Below the pieces are notes generated by a model that saw nothing but the letters and a program-made list of their open reading frames with translations, was not told where the DNA came from and searched no databases. A DNA stretch of 64,000 nucleotides. Source: Elymus sibiricus (lineage: Eukaryota; Streptophyta; Magnoliopsida; Poales; Poaceae). Shown in pieces: positions 44,021 through 55,889 of this stretch. The first letter of the stretch is position 1, and every line of letters begins with the position of its first letter. The position numbers and the translations under genes were made by a program. The stretch lies in NCBI GenBank assembly GCA_039707655.1, contig CM077670.1:145680001-145744000 (forward strand). Reading direction: 5' to 3'.

Positions 44021-45537
44021 TGTAGGGTCGAGGAGATAGGTCTAGAGGGGGGTGAATAGACTCTTAACCAACCAAAGGTGCAGATTTTAGTTCTCTTGAA
44101 ATTTAGGCAGATTTTGGCACAAGTTAATATATCACCAAGACTTTCTACACATGCATATCTAGAGATGGAGCAGCAGAAATAGTAAAGCATGTAAATGTAT
44201 AGAAAGTAATGGGGTAGAGATAAGAAGATCAAACGAAATGAGGACTCGGTGTTTTTGGCATGGTTCCGATAGGTGGTGCTATCATACGTCCACGTTGATG
44301 GAGGCTTCAACGCACGGAGGGTAACGGTTGCGCAAGTCCACGGAGGGCTCCACCCATGAAGGGTTCACGAAGAAGCAACCTTGCCAATTACACCATAGCT
44401 TCCGTCCACGAAGGACTAACCTCACTCAAGGTAGATCTTCACGAAGTAGGCGATCTCCTTGCCCTTAAAAACACCTTGGTTCAACTCCACATGATCTTGG
44501 AAGCTCCCAAGTGACACCTAACCAATCTAGGAGACACCACTCTCCAAAAGGTAACAAATGGTGTGTTGATGATGAACTCCTCGCTCTTGTGCTTCAAATG
44601 ATAGTCTCCCCAACACTCAAACACTTCCTCACATATTTGGATTTGGTGGAAGAAAGATTTGAGTGGAAAGCAACTTGGGAAAGGCTAGAAATCAAGGTTC
44701 AAATGGTTGGATTGGAATATCTTGATCTCAACACATGAGTAGGTAGTTCTCTCTCAGAAAATGTATGGTGGAAATGTAGGCACATTCTGATGGCTCTCTT
44801 ACTAGGTAAGAGGGTGGCGGAGGGGTATAAATAGCCTTCACCTAAAATCCAACCGTTACAAGTCTTTGACCCAACTCGGTGACACCGACATGAAAATCTC
44901 GGTGAGACTGACTAGTGTAAAAGACATGAACATTAGGCTTTTCGGTGGGACCGATCAAAACATCTCGGTGAGATTGAAGTGCAATGGCTAGGGCAAGACC
45001 ACATTTTGGTGAGACCGGAAATTTCATCTCGAAAATTCCAAAGTGAAGTGACAACGTTACATCAACTTGGTCAAGCTGTCTCGGTGGGACCGAGAACCAT
45101 TTCGGTTACACCGAAGTGTTAGGGTTTTGGCTGTGGCGGTGAAGTGATCATCTCGGTGACTCCGGAGTAGATGTTATCGGTGGGACCGAAATGATGAACT
45201 AGGGTTTTGGATAGATGTGTTGTGGGAAAGTGATTGAGGGTTTTTGGAGCAATATCACTGAGCACTTTGAGCAACAACCTCAACAACAATACCTCATCCC
45301 CTTTTAATAGCATTGGCTTTTCCTATGGACTCAATGTGATCTTGGATCACTAAAATGAAATGAAGAGTCTTGTGGATGCCAATCTTGTCCTTAGTATTTT
45401 GAGGGATTCCACATCTTCCTGTCCTTGCCATGCCATTGTTGAACTTGTCTGAAATACTCTAAATAAAAACATTAGTCCAACAAAATGTATGTTGGAATAG
45501 ATTACCAAAACCACCAAGGGAGCAAATGTGCTTTTCA
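44021..45537 (-). repeat. Copia 5' LTR
   Basis: 1517 bp, equal in length to the E2-free 3' LTR. Between 44873 and 45190 it holds about nine interrupted palindromes of the CGGTG-NN-ACCG type. Confidence 0.94.
44826..44833 (-). promoter_or_regulatory. TATA-like box of Copia 5' LTR
   Basis: TATTTATA on the minus strand. The same motif is at the matching place in the plus-strand LTR copy (54793-54800), downstream of the palindrome cluster in both. Confidence 0.6.
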
Positions 45538-45607
45538 GTGTTGCACTAGCCTATGGACAGATAAAAGGTGTGGCTAGCTTTCCAAGCTATGTGCTCAAGA
45601 ATAACTA

Positions 45608-45688
45608 CTACCTCTGTTTCTAAGTACAAGACTTTTTGGTAGTTTAAATTGAACTGCCAAAACGTCTTATATTAAGGGACAAAGGTTG
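45608..45688. mobile_element. Stowaway-type MITE, 81 bp
   Basis: Flanked by TA (45606-45607 and 45689-45690). Ends CTACCTCTGTTTCTAAG and, inverted, CAACCTTTGTCCCTTAA resemble Stowaway termini (CTCCCTCCGTT type), and the two halves fold on each other. Paralogous repeat units at 46310 and 46748 show AATAACTA without the insert, that is, an empty site. It is short and diverged, with no coding capacity. Confidence 0.82.
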
Positions 45689-46050
45689 TACAATGCTTCA
45701 AATTATGCTGCCAGAGCTAGTCGCACATTTGTTAAAATTAATGTTCATTATGTTATCGGATGAGGTATGTATTTTTGTCTCTATTGCTTATAGATTACAT
45801 ACCTCACTTCATGATGTAATGATAAAAAAAATTGTACAGTGTCACCAAAATGTCAAGGCGGCGAGGGAATTTTATTTTAGTTAAACTGCACAAAAAATTA
45901 TGAAGAGAAGAGGAAAGGTCAGGAGTGGGCACCTCCTCCTCCTGCTGTTTTCTTGATTCGTTCAATCAAGTTTTTATGTTTGATCGATTATCAAGATTGG
46001 GATAGCAATTTTTCAGATCCCCTCGAGTTTGAAATGATATTTACTTTGAA

Positions 46051-46161
46051 CTGTCATTAGTTAGTAATGTTACTCTCCTTAGACCAATGATGAAATGGTT
46101 TGCTACTATTTTTGTTCTGTCATTAGTTAGTAATGTTACTCTCCTTAGACCAATGATGAAA
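46051..46161. repeat. 45-bp direct duplication, period 66
   Basis: The block starting CTGTCATTAGTTAGTAATG is present at 46051-46095 and 46117-46161 with essentially no differences, so the duplication is much younger than the degenerate repeats around it. Confidence 0.85.
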
Positions 46162-46372
46162 CTAGTTACCTTCAGACTTTTGTATTGCTAATGCTTATGG
46201 ATGTTAAGGCTTAAGAGTTGAGTTGAACAATTCAAATGGTGTTGCACTAGCCTATACACTTATAAAAAAGGCCTGGCTAGCTTTGCCAACTATGTGTTGA
46301 ACAATAACTAAAAAATTTCTTGTTATGCTGCCAGCGCTAGCCACACCTTTGTTATTGAAATTTAATGTTCGT

Positions 46373-46752
46373 GATGCCACTTTTAACTAATGCTGCTGTC
46401 AGTCTATTGCCACCGATTAATTCAAGCAATGCCAAGTAATGTCACTAGATTATTGCAGGGTTAGCTGTTGATTGTAGATCTATTAAAGATTTTGAGCGAA
46501 GGCAAACTATTCTAATGCTGTTGCACAGCCAGTATACCAATGATGAAACTTGTTACCTTTAGATTTTGTATAGTTAATGCTTATAGAAATCTTCTAATGC
46601 TAGATTATAGAAATTTGTGAAGTCAAACTATTCTACTATTGCACTAGACACTGGATTAGTGTGTAGTTGAACTATTCGAATGGTGTTTCACTAGCCTATG
46701 GACATATATAAGTTGTGGCTAGCTTTCCCAGCTATGTTCTCAAGAATAACTA
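46373..46752. repeat. Second copy of the host repeat split by the Copia element
   Basis: Aligns with 17355-17665 and then with 45543-45607 across the Copia insertion, including the words GCCAAGTAATGTCACT, TATTAAAGATTTTGAGC and CACTAGCCTATGGAC. It serves as an empty-site reference for the Copia insertion. Confidence 0.75.
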
Positions 46753-48784
46753 GGCCATGGCTTTTTATTTGTGTTGAAATGCATAATTTCCCGGGGATAA
46801 GAGAACGGTCAGGAGTGGGCAAATATTTCACAAACTACTATATATGCCTTCATGACATCTCTCTAGGGCTATTGTCTTCTTTATTCCTTTAAACATGTGG
46901 TTAGAAACAATCTTGCTATCTTTTCCTATTAAGATAATTGGGATTCTTATATTTGTTAGTCTATGATTCATCAACTACCGCCACTATTATAGTAATCACA
47001 CTTTCAATATCTGTGCAAACACAGATGCTCGATTTTAGTGGAACTGCACAAAAAGCCCAGATGGTTCAACATTATGAGCATTTTTTCTACAAATAGTTTT
47101 CCCCAATTGGTGGCACTTTGAGTTGTTCATTACCAAGGTACATGGATTGCTACTATCTTGCTACTCTTTTTGTACTATCATTAAATAGTAATATTAGTGG
47201 TTTGGATGTAAATTTATTGCCAGGGTGGACCTCCATTGGTGGTGCAGGACATGATTCAATGATTCGATGCTCACTTTCGGTTGTATCGATTTCACCTCTT
47301 CCATCCCTGCAAACATGGATATCTATTTTAGTGGAACTGCACAAAAGTGTGTGCTGGTATGTCAGATTGTAGTTGCAGGATCTATGCTCGAAGTGCTTGG
47401 AATATAATTAACAAGAGATTCTAGCCCTATGAGAACCTATGTTCAGGAATCTATTCTGGCGACCTTGATTGCTCTGTGCATTATCCGATTCACGGGTCGG
47501 TGATAACCCCTTTTATGAGATCCTGATCAAAGGACGAACCTTGGTCTGATGAAGAATAGGCGTTATATTTCTGCTCTATACTAGCATTTCAAGTCAGTAT
47601 CAAATTTTCCTGTGCAAAACATGACATATGCCAAGCGGAAACGACTAGCAAAGATGTGGTTAAACCGAAAATACAAGGTGGAGTATATGTTAACTAGCTT
47701 CTTGATATTTGTGCAAACAGATGTCTGCTCGTTGCTATTTGGCAAACAAACACAGGGACCTCAATTTTTGTGGAACTGCACAAAAGAATAGGATAGTCAC
47801 TACATGCAGTGCCATTTGAAAATAGACACAGAAGGATTGGAAAGTCACTGCATGGACTGCACAAAAGTGGTACTATACTATTTATTGGCCAACACTAGGT
47901 GCTTCATTGCTCTGGTCTAATTGTCTAATGGGCATCATCTTGCCAAACTTAAAGTTGTATTCCGAAAATAATGTGGCCGTGTGATCTAGAGATGACCAAC
48001 ACATATTTCAGTGGATGTTCCTCCATTATGCGTGGTTGAATCTCATGCTTGCATCTGTTGAAATAGCCACTTACGTTTGCAAGAGGAAATGTTAGAGTTT
48101 ACAAATTTGTCTTTCACTATGAACTGAATGTTGGCCCAGAGAAGCATCGATGTTAGTAGCAAGAACAGATGTTTTTTCTTCATTTGCACTCCTCAGAACT
48201 TTCTCTTTAGCTATGAACTAAATATTGTCTATGATTTGTGATTGAGATGCATAAACATGTTGATCTTATGTATGGGAATCTTACTAGCTGGATGTGAATT
48301 TTGGCTATAAATGTGAACATATTACAAAGCCAGGCCTATGAGTTCCGAGTGAACATTTACAAGTTACTGATCGAGCACTAGCTAGCCAACTGATACACTC
48401 CTGGCAGTTTTAGTTGCGACGCGACATCCAACGGCGGCAGTTTTTAGAATAAAAATGCCTTCCTCTGAAGAAACTGACTTGCTGTTCTGAAGAAAATGCC
48501 ATGCAAATCTGAAGAAACTGCCAGCAAAAATGTTTGCAATTGCCTTCTCTCCCAGCGAACGTTCAACAGCTATTGCGATCACAAAAAACCAGCGGATCAC
48601 GCACGTACCTCATCTGGTTGAATCGAGGGCACTCGTTTGACTGTCATGTTGATGTGCGACCCAGCACGGATGGGACGCACCACTGACAGGATGGGACGGG
48701 ACGGCACAGTCATAATTTCAATTTTGCCATCATTCCACGGCAAGCTGGCACACTAAGCCATGCCTGCTTATGCATTGAATTCCG

Positions 48785-49435
48785 ATGACCATCACGTTTC
48801 CCGCGACACGCCGGTTTACCTACCGTCCGCCTATAATTACTGGTTTTTGGCGTGCTCCGGTGGCACCTTCACCCAACGCACCCTATCCTCACAAGCCCCC
48901 ACCGGCCCGATGTCGCTCCCCACTTGCCCTCACTCTCGCCACGTCCATCATGCCCCTGCACAGCCACAATAGGCGACGCCAGTGGTGCTCACCGCCAGAG
49001 CAAGTGTTCGGTTTTTCACGGGAAGGCAGACAGAGGGAGGAGACATTCTGGCAGGCTTTAGATGGCAATGCGGAGTATGAGGATGCGTTGGAGCACGAGC
49101 GCATGGCGGAGGAGCAGCGTACCACCGATTTACGCTACCAGTAGAGCATGGAGGAGGAGGAGTGCACCGCTGCTCTGCATCGCGAGCAGAGTGCCCGCAA
49201 CTGGGCCGACTACGTGGAGGCCGGCGCCCGGCGAATAGCCCTAGAGGCTATCGGGCACGCACACGTACGCGACACCAAATTTTACTACTAGCTCATCAAG
49301 TGGGTTTCCTGCTTAGAAGTCGGATCTTCGGTGGACCACGCCGGCATGGGAAGGGCCAACGGGCGCGAGCAACGTGCCCTATCGCACCACTGGCATGTCC
49401 GAGGCGAGGAGGAGGATGTTGGTGCCGGCGTTTAG
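48785..49435 (+). pseudogene. Decayed reading frame of unknown origin
   Basis: A frame that stays open for about 217 codons apart from TAG at 49142-49144 and 49289-49291, ending at TAG 49433-49435. The N-terminal part is Pro/Arg-rich. The middle is charged and helix-prone (EETFWQALDGNAEYEDALEHERMAEEQ, then MEEEECTAALHREQSARNWADY). I do not recognise a family. It may be a gene fragment carried by a DNA transposon, or a chance frame in GC-rich DNA. The start is uncertain; ATG 48785 is simply the first. Confidence 0.35.
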
Positions 49436-49669
49436 CGTGTGCCGCAGATGGCGGCCGGCATCGTCTAGTTGGCTAAGAGTACATTAGTAGTCCTACACTA
49501 GAGTATTAGTGGGAGTAGATAGTTAAGTTGGCTATGATGGTTGTCAACGTGGAAGTACAGTACTATATCTCTGAACCAGGCCTGTTAGTTTGCTCTGAAT
49601 GATGAACTTCCCGTGTGAACGTTTGGAATGGGCTGTTTTTAAATGGGCAGTATTTGTCCGCCATGGATT

Positions 49670-50200
49670 AGGAGGCTGACTTGTGGACCTACTAGGTTGA
49701 CGCGTACACAAGGCTTTGTCAACTTAGTCAACAAATGACTGTGGCAGCATAAGCCATTGGATGTCAATCCAACATGTATCATGCCTTTTCAATCTCTTGT
49801 TGTCTTCCTCGAGGCTCCAGCCGCCCAAACCAAACCAACACCGGTGGGATCGCCTGCTCCTGCCTTCCGCGGCTGGCTGCATAACCGCGCACACATCGCT
49901 GTCCCACCGTACCCTAATCGGTGGCCAGGCCATCCCTCTACACCCCCACTCACCCCCACCTCCTGTTATTCTCCAGCGACGTCACCCCCACCCCGCACCA
50001 ACCCTCGTACTCCCCTCCACTTGCGACCACACTGCCGCATCTTCCCCGGCTCCTATTTGTTCCCGTCCGAGGCCTCGCCGTCATCCTCCGCCTTGTTGCG
50101 GTCACCACGGCGCCGCTCCTTGGCATTGTCAACATGGTCAACAAACAACAGGAATCGGGTGAGGACCGTACGTGGAGAGGATGACAGTAGGGATCCCTAG
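49670..50200 (+). repeat. Diverged duplicated block, copy 1
   Basis: Matches 50975-51430 in order: GACTTGTGG.CCTACTA, GTCAACA.ATGA, TTGGATGTC.ATCCAAC, AGCCGCCCAAACCA, GGCCAGGCCATCCCTCTACAC. Contains TTGTCAAC...GTCAAC motifs near both ends. No gene assigned; long open frames here are GC-driven. The 49436-49669 stretch before it holds nothing recognised. Confidence 0.65.
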
Positions 50201-50260
50201 GTCCATGGCCGTACGCAAGCAAGTTCCTCCTTATTTCCATGAAAAAAATGCTTCCTCCTA

Positions 50261-50974
50261 ATGGTTTGCTAACATCAGGGACCTACGACATTGTCAACGT
50301 AGTTAATAAACGAGAGAATTGCATAAGGAGCGGCTGACACCCGGGACCCAGTAGCTCAAGCAGTTTTTTTGTTGTTGTTGAGACAGAGCAGGGTATCAAC
50401 TGGGCTGTGTAGTGTATGTGGCCCATCTAGCCCAGGCTTTTATTTTATGTTTACAACATGACGAGTCCAGCTATTTTTTTTTCTCTGTGAAAATGACTAG
50501 CCCACCTTTTTTCGTAGAATACCCTACACAGGCCGATTTCTTTTTCTCCGCCCTGCTGGGCTGCAAATCTTCCAAGATGACGAGGCATACATTCGTCCTG
50601 CCCAAAAAAAAGGGTCGTAAATCCTATAACTAATATGAAATGGGCTGTAAATATATAGAAAAACACAGAAAATGGGCAATTAGTTTCAAATTTTAGATGT
50701 TCTTTCATTTTTTGAGATTTCATATTTCATTGGATTTTAAGATAATTTAAATATATTTTATAATTAGTTTTCAACGGGCTCAAAATTTCGGGATTAAAAA
50801 TAGTTCGGAAATGTCAATGAAATAAAGTTGAAAATTTTAAACCTGTCCTTGCCAGGAAATAGGCAGGAATTCAAAAAAAAGGCTACAATTAATTCTGTAA
50901 TAATTTGCAAATGGTCTGTAAATTTAGAAAAAAATAGCAAATGGAATGTATGCTGTCTGCCACAGATGTTATGC
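50261..50974. other. AT-rich spacer without recognised features
   Basis: Poly-T and poly-A stretches, with repeated short phrases GGGCTGTAAATATA and AAATGG. It separates the two diverged copies. No gene is seen. Confidence 0.55.
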
Positions 50975-51430
50975 TGACTTGTGGGCCTACTAAGTTTACT
51001 CGTACGCAATGCTTTGTTAACTTATAGTCAACACATGATTCTAGCAGCAGTGGTCGTTGGATGTCCATCCAACGGCTGTCATGCTTCTTCAATCTCTGAT
51101 CTTCTTTCTCTAGCCGCCCAAACCAGCACCGGCGGGACCGCCTAGTCCCGCCTCCCATGGCCTGCTGTGGCGCCGCGCAGGCCTCACCGCCCCACCCTAC
51201 TGCCATCGCTGGCCAGGCCATCCCTGGCCAGGCCATCCCTCTACACACCCACACCTCTAGTTATTCTCTAGCGACGACAGCCTCACACCATAGCTGAACT
51301 AGTAAACCCTCGTACTCCCCTACACGTGGGCAACCACTGCCGAGTCTTCCCCGGCTCTGAGTCGTTCCCTTCCTAGGCCTCACCATCGTCCACCGCCTTG
51401 GTGCTCTCGGCACAGCGTCGTCAACGTGGT
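50975..51430 (+). repeat. Diverged duplicated block, copy 2
   Basis: Second copy of the block at 49670-50200, shorter through small deletions. It contains a local GGCCAGGCCATCCCT duplication near 51210-51240. Confidence 0.65.
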
Positions 51431-51454
51431 CAATGAATGACAGCCATCGGAAGA

Positions 51455-52880
51455 GGATGGTACATCTCCGTCATATCTATAATTTTGGATTGTTTCATGC
51501 CAATATTCTATAACTTTCACACACTTTTGGGAACAATTTATATTATTTTTGGGACTAACATATTGATCCAGTGCCCAGTGCAAGTTCCTATTTTTTCGCA
51601 TGTTTTTTCTTTCACGAAAATCCATATCAAACAAAGTCCAAACGCGATAAAATTATACGGAGATTTTTTTGGAATATATGTGAATTTTGGGAAAAAGAAT
51701 CAGCGTAAGGGGTGGCCCACAGGCCCCACAAGCTCACAGTGTGGGTCCCATACCCCAGGGTGTGCCCCCTTCACTTGTGGCCACCTCGAAAGTCGGCTGG
51801 AGGTGTCCTACTGTCTCAAGGAAGCTAATATCCGGATAAAAGTCCCCTCAAAATTTCAGCCTTATCGGAGTTACGGATCTTGGGGAATATAAGAACAGTG
51901 AAAGGCCAGAAAACAGGAACGCAAAACAAAAGAGAACAGAGAAAGAGATCCAATCTCGGAGGGGCTCCTGCCCTCTGGGAGCCATGGCGGCCATGGACTA
52001 GAGGGGAAACCCTCCTCACATCTAGGGCAGAGGCCAAGCAAGAAGAAAAAGGAGGGGAGGGCTCTCTCCCCCTCTCTTTCGGTGGCACCGGAGTGCCGCC
52101 GGGGGAACCATTGTGACGGTGATCTACACCAACAACTTCGCCGCCGTCACCACCAATTCTCTCCCTCTCTATGCAGCGGTGTAACACCTCTTCTCCCCGC
52201 TGTAATCTCTACTTAAACATGGTGCTTCATGCTATATATTATTACCCAATGATGTATGGCCATCCTATGATGTTTGAGTAGATTTTTTTTGTCCTATGGG
52301 TTAGTTGTGGTATGGTGTGATTGATATCAGTTGTATGTTAATATGGTGTTGTCCTATGGTGCCCGCTGTGGCGGCATGTGGGATTACCGCTATAGGGTTT
52401 TTCAATACGTTCATGATTCGCTTAGAGTGGGTGGCGAGAGTGACAGAAGCTTATACCCGAGTAAGGGGGTTGTTGTGTATGGGAGTAAAGGGGACTTGTT
52501 ACTTAATGCTATGGTTAGGTTTTACCTTAATGATCTTTAGTAGTTGCGGATGCTTGCTAGTGTTCCAATCATAAGAGCATATGATCCAAGTACTGAAAGT
52601 ATGTTAGTGTATGCCTCTCCCTCATTGCATATGATAAGTATCTATCGTGTTATATTCAATTTCCTATGGACAATCTTTCTCTTTGTGTTACAAAAATCTC
52701 TCTACTAAAACAAACTAACTTTTATTCTCTAGCAAAATACTCCTAGTTTATTCTTGCAAAGTAGTTCTAGCATTACACCTACAAAGTACTTCTAGTTTCA
52801 TACTTGTTCTAGGTAAAGCACACGTTAAGTGTGCGTAGAGTTGTATCGGTGGTCGATAGAACTTGAAGAGAATATAACGC
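51455..52880 (+). mobile_element. High-copy retroelement-type repeat, copy A
   Basis: Begins near CCGTCATATCTATAATTTTGG, then a leader with TATA-like ATATAAG (near 51889), GC-rich AG-tracts and a distal part with ACTTAAACATGGTGCTTCATG and GATCTTTAGTAGTTGCGG. Copy B at 52881-54017 is colinear with its later part. This pattern is typical of a truncated LTR or leader of a Triticeae retrotransposon; I do not assign the family. No protein is encoded. Confidence 0.6.
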
Positions 52881-54017
52881 AAACAGAGGCCCACAGTCTC
52901 CACAAGACAATAAGGCGCACCCCACCCCCAGGGCATGGGGTGATGTCTTGTCATCACCTCGTAAGTTGGTTGGAGCCCTTCTTCGGCCGCAAGGAAGTTT
53001 ATACCAGGAAAAAAATCATGTTAAAATTTCAGCCCAATCGGAGTTACAGATCTCCAGATATTTAAGAAACAGTTTTCGGCCAGAAACATAGACGCGAAAC
53101 AGAAGAGAAGCAAAGAGAGAGATCCAATCTTGGAGGTGCTCCTGCCCTCCGGGAGCCATGGAGGCCAAGGACTAGAGGGGAAACCCTGCTCCCATCTAGG
53201 GGTGAGACCAAGGAAGAAGAAGAAGGAGGGGGGCTCTCTCCCCCTCTCTTCCGGTGGCGACGGAGCACCGCCGGGGGAACCATCGTGTGACAGCGATCTA
53301 CTCCAACAACTCTGCCATCTTCATCAACACCTCCATCACCTTCCCTCATCTATTATTAGCGGTCCACTCTCCCGCAACCTGCTATACCCCTACTTGAACA
53401 TGGTGCTTTATGCTATATATTATTATCCAATGATGTGTAGCCATCATAGGATGTTTGAGTAGATTCTTTTTGTCCTATGGGTTGATTGATGATCTTGATT
53501 GGTTTGAGTTGCGTGTTTTATTTTGGTGCTGTTCTATGGTGCCTTCCGTGCCGCGCACACATGGGGGATACCCGCTGTAGGGTGTTCCCGCACACAGCAG
53601 CCTAAACACGGATAAGTGAGTTGTTGCATATGGGATTAAAGGGGACATTACACTTAAAGCTATGGTTGGGTTTTACCTTAATGATCTTTAGTAGTTGCGG
53701 ATGCTTGCTAGAGTTCCAATCATAAGTGCATATGATCCAAGTATGGTAAGTATGTTAGCTCATGCCTCTCCCTCATGTAAAATTGCAATAATGATTACCG
53801 ATCTTGTTATCAATTGCCTAGGACAATTTCGCAAATCCTACCACCCCTTTTCCGCACGCGCTATACTAACTTAAATGTTCTTTCATAAAAACAAGACCTA
53901 ATTTTATTTTCACATTCTGTATTATCTTGCAAACTTATCCCATTACACCTACAAAGTAGTTTTACTCTTGTTCTAGGTAAAGCGAACATTAAGTGTTCGT
54001 AGAGTTATATCGGTGGT
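52881..54017 (+). mobile_element. High-copy retroelement-type repeat, copy B
   Basis: Same orientation as copy A but lacking its first part. It joins copy A at about 52880 and ends abruptly at 54017, where a Copia LTR begins. Shared stretches include CCTGCCCTC.GGGAGCCATGG and CTAGGTAAAGC..ACGTTAAG-like ends. Two truncated copies head to tail suggest recombination or nested loss. Confidence 0.6.
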
Positions 54018-55158
54018 TGAAAGCACATTTGCTCCCTTGGTGGTTTTGGTAATTTACAACAACATATATCTCATTGAACTAATAAAGATTCAAGTGAAAG
54101 ATTTTAGGAAGTTCAATGATTGGCATGGCAAGGACAAGGAATGTGGACCCTTCAAAATGCTAAGGACATATATTGGCAAAAGCTCAAGACTCTTCATTTT
54201 TGGTTTAGTGATCCAAGATCACATTGAGTCCATAGGAAAGCCAATACTATTAAAAGGGGATGAGGTTTTGTTAATGATCTATTTGCTCAAGTGCTCAATG
54301 ATATTGCTCCAAAACCCTCAGCCACTTCCTTCATTCAAATCTATCCAAAACCCTAAAAGCCAACTCGGTTCCACCGAATCACTCTCATCCGGACCCACCG
54401 AGTTCATCAAGAAAGTGCCTCTTGCCAAACCCTAACAAATTGGATCCACCAATATGGATCTTGGTCTCACCGATATGGGTGACCATCTTTCTGTTGCCTA
54501 GTTGCAATTATTTCGGTCTCACCGAAATTGCACTTGGTAACACCGAGATGGAGTGACCAAGTTTCTGTTGCCAAGTTGCATCATTTTCGTCTAACCGAGA
54601 TTATGCAATCGGTGCCACCGAGACTGGGTCTAGCCCTTACCATTGCACATCGGTTGCTTTGAGATGTTCCATCCGGTCCCACCAAAACTTCAAACGTTCA
54701 TATCTTTGCTCAAGTCGGTCTCGCCGAGATTCATGTTTCGGTGCCACCGATTTTGGTCAAATGTGTGTAACAGTTGGATTTCGTGTGAAGACTATTTATA
54801 CCCCTCCACCACCCTCTTACCAAGGAAGAGAGCCATCAGAACGTGCCTACACTTCCACCATACATTTTCTGAGAGAGAACCACCTACTCATGTGTTGAGA
54901 TCAAGACATTCCAATCCAACCATTTGAATCTTGATTTCTAGCCTTTCCCAAGTTGCTTTCCACTCAAATCTTTATTCCACCATAGCCAGATCTGTGAGGA
55001 AGTTCTTGAGTGTTGGGTAGACTATCATTTGAAGCACAAGAGCAAGGAGTTCATCATCAACACACCATCTATTACCTTTTGGAGAGTGGTGTCTCCTAGA
55101 TTGGTTAGGTGTCAGTTGGGAGCCTGCAAGATCATGTGGAGTTGAACAAAGGAGTTTG
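54018..55158 (+). mobile_element. Copia LTR (related family), split by LARD2
   Basis: Starts TGAAAGCACATTTGCTCCC like the LTRs at 26254 and 45537 (minus) but on the plus strand. It is diverged, yet has the same palindrome cluster (54360-54750) and TATTTATA (54793-54800). At 55158 it is cut by LARD2 within the word AAGGAGTTTG; the rest of the LTR is past the right edge. It is not part of the element at 17666-45537. Confidence 0.85.
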
Positions 55159-55740
55159 TGTCGGGGCCGGATTTCTGGGACACAATATCCTAGAAATTAA
55201 CCCCTCGTGTCACCACCAGCCCCAAGATCATTTTTACTAGTGGGCACGTCCTTGATACAGATTACCAAGCAATTACAAGAATTGAATACAAGACCATAAA
55301 GGTCTAATGATACAACAATGCTTTCTAACTGTGGATGGCGGAAGCGGGTAGTGGATTTCCAATTCTGGTGGAAGCTCCAATCCCACAGGAATGGCTGACC
55401 GGGATAACTCCTATCTCGCGTGGCTGCTATCTTAGGCTCCTAGACCGCATGGACGTCGTTGCAGTACTCCTCGTTGAAATCCTGACCTGGCCAAATAAAT
55501 AGCCAGGGACAAGCTAGTGAGTACATTTGAATGTACTCGCAAACATTATGAACAAAAGATATACCGAAAGCATCTATTCATGATGAATTAAATTATATGC
55601 ATATGCTGACCGATATTAAATCATGATATGATAAATATTAATACGGTGCAGAAGAATAACTATACTATTTTTGTAATAGACCAAGAAAAAAAATCAAATG
55701 GAACATCGGGCGTTGGACCACCCGAGGAATTTCAAGCAAA

Positions 55741-55887
55741 ATGCCAAACGGGTGTCTGAAAGCGACGCCTCAAGAGGTCTTGAAAAGAAATGCCAAACGG
55801 GTGTCTAAAAGCGACGCCTCGAGAGGTCTTGAAAAGAAATGCCAAATGGGTGTCTGAATGCGACGCCTTGAGAGGTCTTGAAAAGAA
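55741..55887. repeat. Tandem repeat, 3 units of 49 bp
   Basis: Units start at 55741, 55790 and 55839 with ATGCCAAACGGGTGTCT and end GGTCTTGAAAAGAA. The same three units are in the 5' LTR at 63763-63909. Confidence 0.92.
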
Positions 55888-55889
55888 AT

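Larger units (their letters stand above)
17666..45537 (-). mobile_element. Ty1/Copia retrotransposon, split by E2 and LARD1
   Basis: Bounded by GTGTT at 17661-17665 and 45538-45542. On the minus strand the order is 5' LTR (45537-44021), PBS, gag-protease, integrase, RT-RNase H, polypurine tract and 3' LTR (26254-17666). The domain order PR-INT-RT-RH is that of Copia. Without its insertions the element is about 8.8 kb. The 3' LTR is split by E2 and the pol frame by LARD1. Removing E2 gives a 3' LTR of exactly 1517 bp, equal to the 5' LTR. Gag-pol is a single frame with about nine in-frame stops. Family name not assigned. Confidence 0.95.
45543..48784. other. Old intergenic DNA with degenerate tandem and dispersed repeats
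   Basis: No gene is recognised. It continues the repeat of the left flank: 17355-17665 plus 45543-45607 matches 46373-46752, with partial copies near 45700-45760 and 46220-46330. A motif GTGGAACTGCACAAAA recurs near 45885 (diverged), 47040, 47332 and 47770. Around 48440-48530 CTGAAGAAA-x-TGCC repeats. A Stowaway MITE is at 45608. Confidence 0.65.

Noticed and set aside
43669..44310. Longer Copia Gag starting inside the 5' LTR at 44310
   Set aside because: The first part is LTR and PBS translated by chance. The ATG at 43965 just after the PBS is the natural start.
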